A DNA stretch of 7,611 nt, taken from assembly GCF_014648115.1 (NCBI RefSeq), contig NZ_BMQM01000061.1, forward strand, positions 1 through 7,611, given 5' to 3'. The translations under genes and the position numbers were made by a program. Within the stretch, counting starts at the first letter, position 1, and each line of letters begins with the position of its first letter. A model generated the notes under the pieces. That model searched no databases and had not been told where the DNA came from. It saw only the letters and a program-made list of their open reading frames with translations. The DNA comes from Deinococcus seoulensis (lineage in GTDB: Bacteria > Deinococcota > Deinococci > Deinococcales > Deinococcaceae). This document shows, one piece after another, positions 7,294 through 7,611 of the stretch.

Positions 7294-7318
7294 AACCGCC
7301 CCACTGTGGGCGGTTTTT
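7294..7318 (+). terminator. Intrinsic terminator after the small membrane protein gene
   Basis: AACCGCCC (7294-7301) and GGGCGGTT (7308-7315) pair perfectly over eight bases around a six-base loop, and the stem runs into TTTTT (7314-7318). This is a textbook rho-independent terminator on the plus strand. It lies 35 bases after the small gene's stop and only 19 bases before the ATG of the next tail gene. Late phage transcription coming from the tape measure gene would have to read through it to reach that gene, for example by antitermination. Confidence 0.88.
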
Positions 7319-7326
7319 CATTCCCT

Positions 7327-7334
7327 GGAGGTGA
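7327..7334 (+). promoter_or_regulatory. Near-perfect ribosome binding site for the last gene
   Basis: GGAGGTGA is an eight-base exact complement of the usual 3' end of bacterial 16S rRNA. The GGAGG core ends six bases before the ATG at 7338, which settles that start and suggests high translation. Confidence 0.85.
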
Positions 7335-7337
7335 AGT

Positions 7338-7611
7338 ATGGAGGAGTACCGGATTCGCGTGCTGTCCCCGGACGGCACGGAGAAACACGTCCGCGAACTG
7401 GACCCGCCGGCGGGCACGCCGTTGTTCCTGGTGGGCGGCCCGCGCCGCATGGAAGTCGGACCGCTCGGGGACTGCCGGGAGGCGACGTTCGAGGGTGATC
7501 CCCTGACGCTGGGCATCGGGCCGCGTGACACGGTGCAGGTGCAGTACCTGACATCTTTCAGTTTTAAGCAGCATGCTGGCGAGTGCTGTCCCAGACGGCT
7601 AAAATCCGCTT
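7338..7611 (+). CDS. Probable phage tail-tip/baseplate-associated protein, N-terminal part, cut by window edge
   Basis: The frame is open from the ATG at 7338 to the window end (91 codons) and starts behind an excellent ribosome binding site. The protein begins MEEYRIRVLSPDGTEKHVRE and continues with a Gly-Gly-Pro-Arg-Arg-Met-Glu-Val-Gly-Pro-Leu-Gly segment and Leu-Gly-Ile-Gly-Pro-Arg-Asp-Thr-Val-Gln-Val-Gln, a beta-rich layout without membrane segments. Its place right after a tape measure gene is where siphoviruses keep distal tail and baseplate genes, so a tail-tip role is inferred from position rather than from a recognised motif. From codon 72 (about 7551) the peptide changes to Ser-Phe-Ser-Phe-Lys-Gln-His-Ala-Gly-Glu-Cys-Cys, with loss of the G/C third-position preference. 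The genuine gene may therefore be interrupted near 7549, and the last 20 codons may be foreign sequence that happens to stay open. Confidence 0.72.
   Translation, partial: MEEYRIRVLSPDGTEKHVRELDPPAGTPLFLVGGPRRMEVGPLGDCREATFEGDPLTLGIGPRDTVQVQYLTSFSFKQHAGECCPRRLKSA
7549..7611. other. Possible insertion or truncation junction inside the last gene
   Basis: Up to TAC-CTG (7550) codons in the last gene end almost always in G or C. After that ACA, TCT, AGT, TTT, CAT, GCT, TGT, AGA, CTA and AAA appear together. The stretch also holds a perfect 10-bp palindrome CAGCATGCTG (7569-7578) and a second TGCTG (7584-7588) that can pair with its left half, the sort of structure seen at mobile-element ends. 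No transposase is visible, and no clear similarity to the IS end near 244-335 was found by eye. Confidence 0.35.

Noticed and set aside
7272..7574. 100-codon minus-strand frame at the right end
   Set aside because: Opposite the tail-tip gene, runs through the terminator, Arg/His-rich shadow composition.
1..7611. tRNA, rRNA or CRISPR arrays
   Set aside because: No cloverleaf-like set of stems with a TTC-type loop, no rRNA-like conserved stretches and no regularly spaced repeats were seen.

Overview
The window looks like part of the late (tail) region of a siphovirus-like prophage in a high-GC bacterium. The host is most likely Deinococcus or a close relative. That guess rests on the strong G/C preference at third codon positions, the perfect GGAGGTGA ribosome binding site at the right end, and the general look of the proteins; no search was run. 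The phage region is interrupted on the left, and possibly on the right, by mobile DNA.

Layout. (1) Positions 1-243, minus strand: the first 81 codons of a DDE-type transposase that continues off the left edge, followed outward by the insertion sequence (IS) end with a strong hairpin at 259-303. (2) Positions 265-7071, plus strand: one giant gene of 2268 codons, the tail tape measure protein. It has an N-terminal coiled-coil part, a TP901-type tape-measure core near residues 476-810, a complete-looking M23 (lysostaphin-like) zinc peptidase at about 983-1103, a long Ala/Arg/Gln/Glu-rich helical part, and C-terminal hydrophobic, glycine-rich segments. Its first 20 or so codons appear to come from the IS end, so the native start has been replaced. 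(3) Positions 7072-7293: a sharply AT-rich island carrying a 43-residue basic, single-membrane-helix protein with its own ribosome binding site, followed by a clear intrinsic terminator at 7294-7318. This has the layout of a phage 'moron' cassette. (4) Positions 7338-7611: the start of the next gene, probably a small tail-tip or baseplate-associated protein, running off the right edge. Its codon pattern changes abruptly at about 7549, which suggests a second insertion or truncation.

Working together: the tape measure sets tail length, is ejected at infection, and carries a cell-wall peptidase to open the peptidoglycan for DNA entry. The following small tail gene would add to the tail tip. The AT-rich membrane protein is not a structural tail gene by its look and is the best candidate for something new, such as host modification, superinfection exclusion or a small toxin-like peptide. 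The IS at the 5' end of the tape measure gene, the terminator inside the tail operon and the break in the last gene together suggest a prophage that may be decaying.
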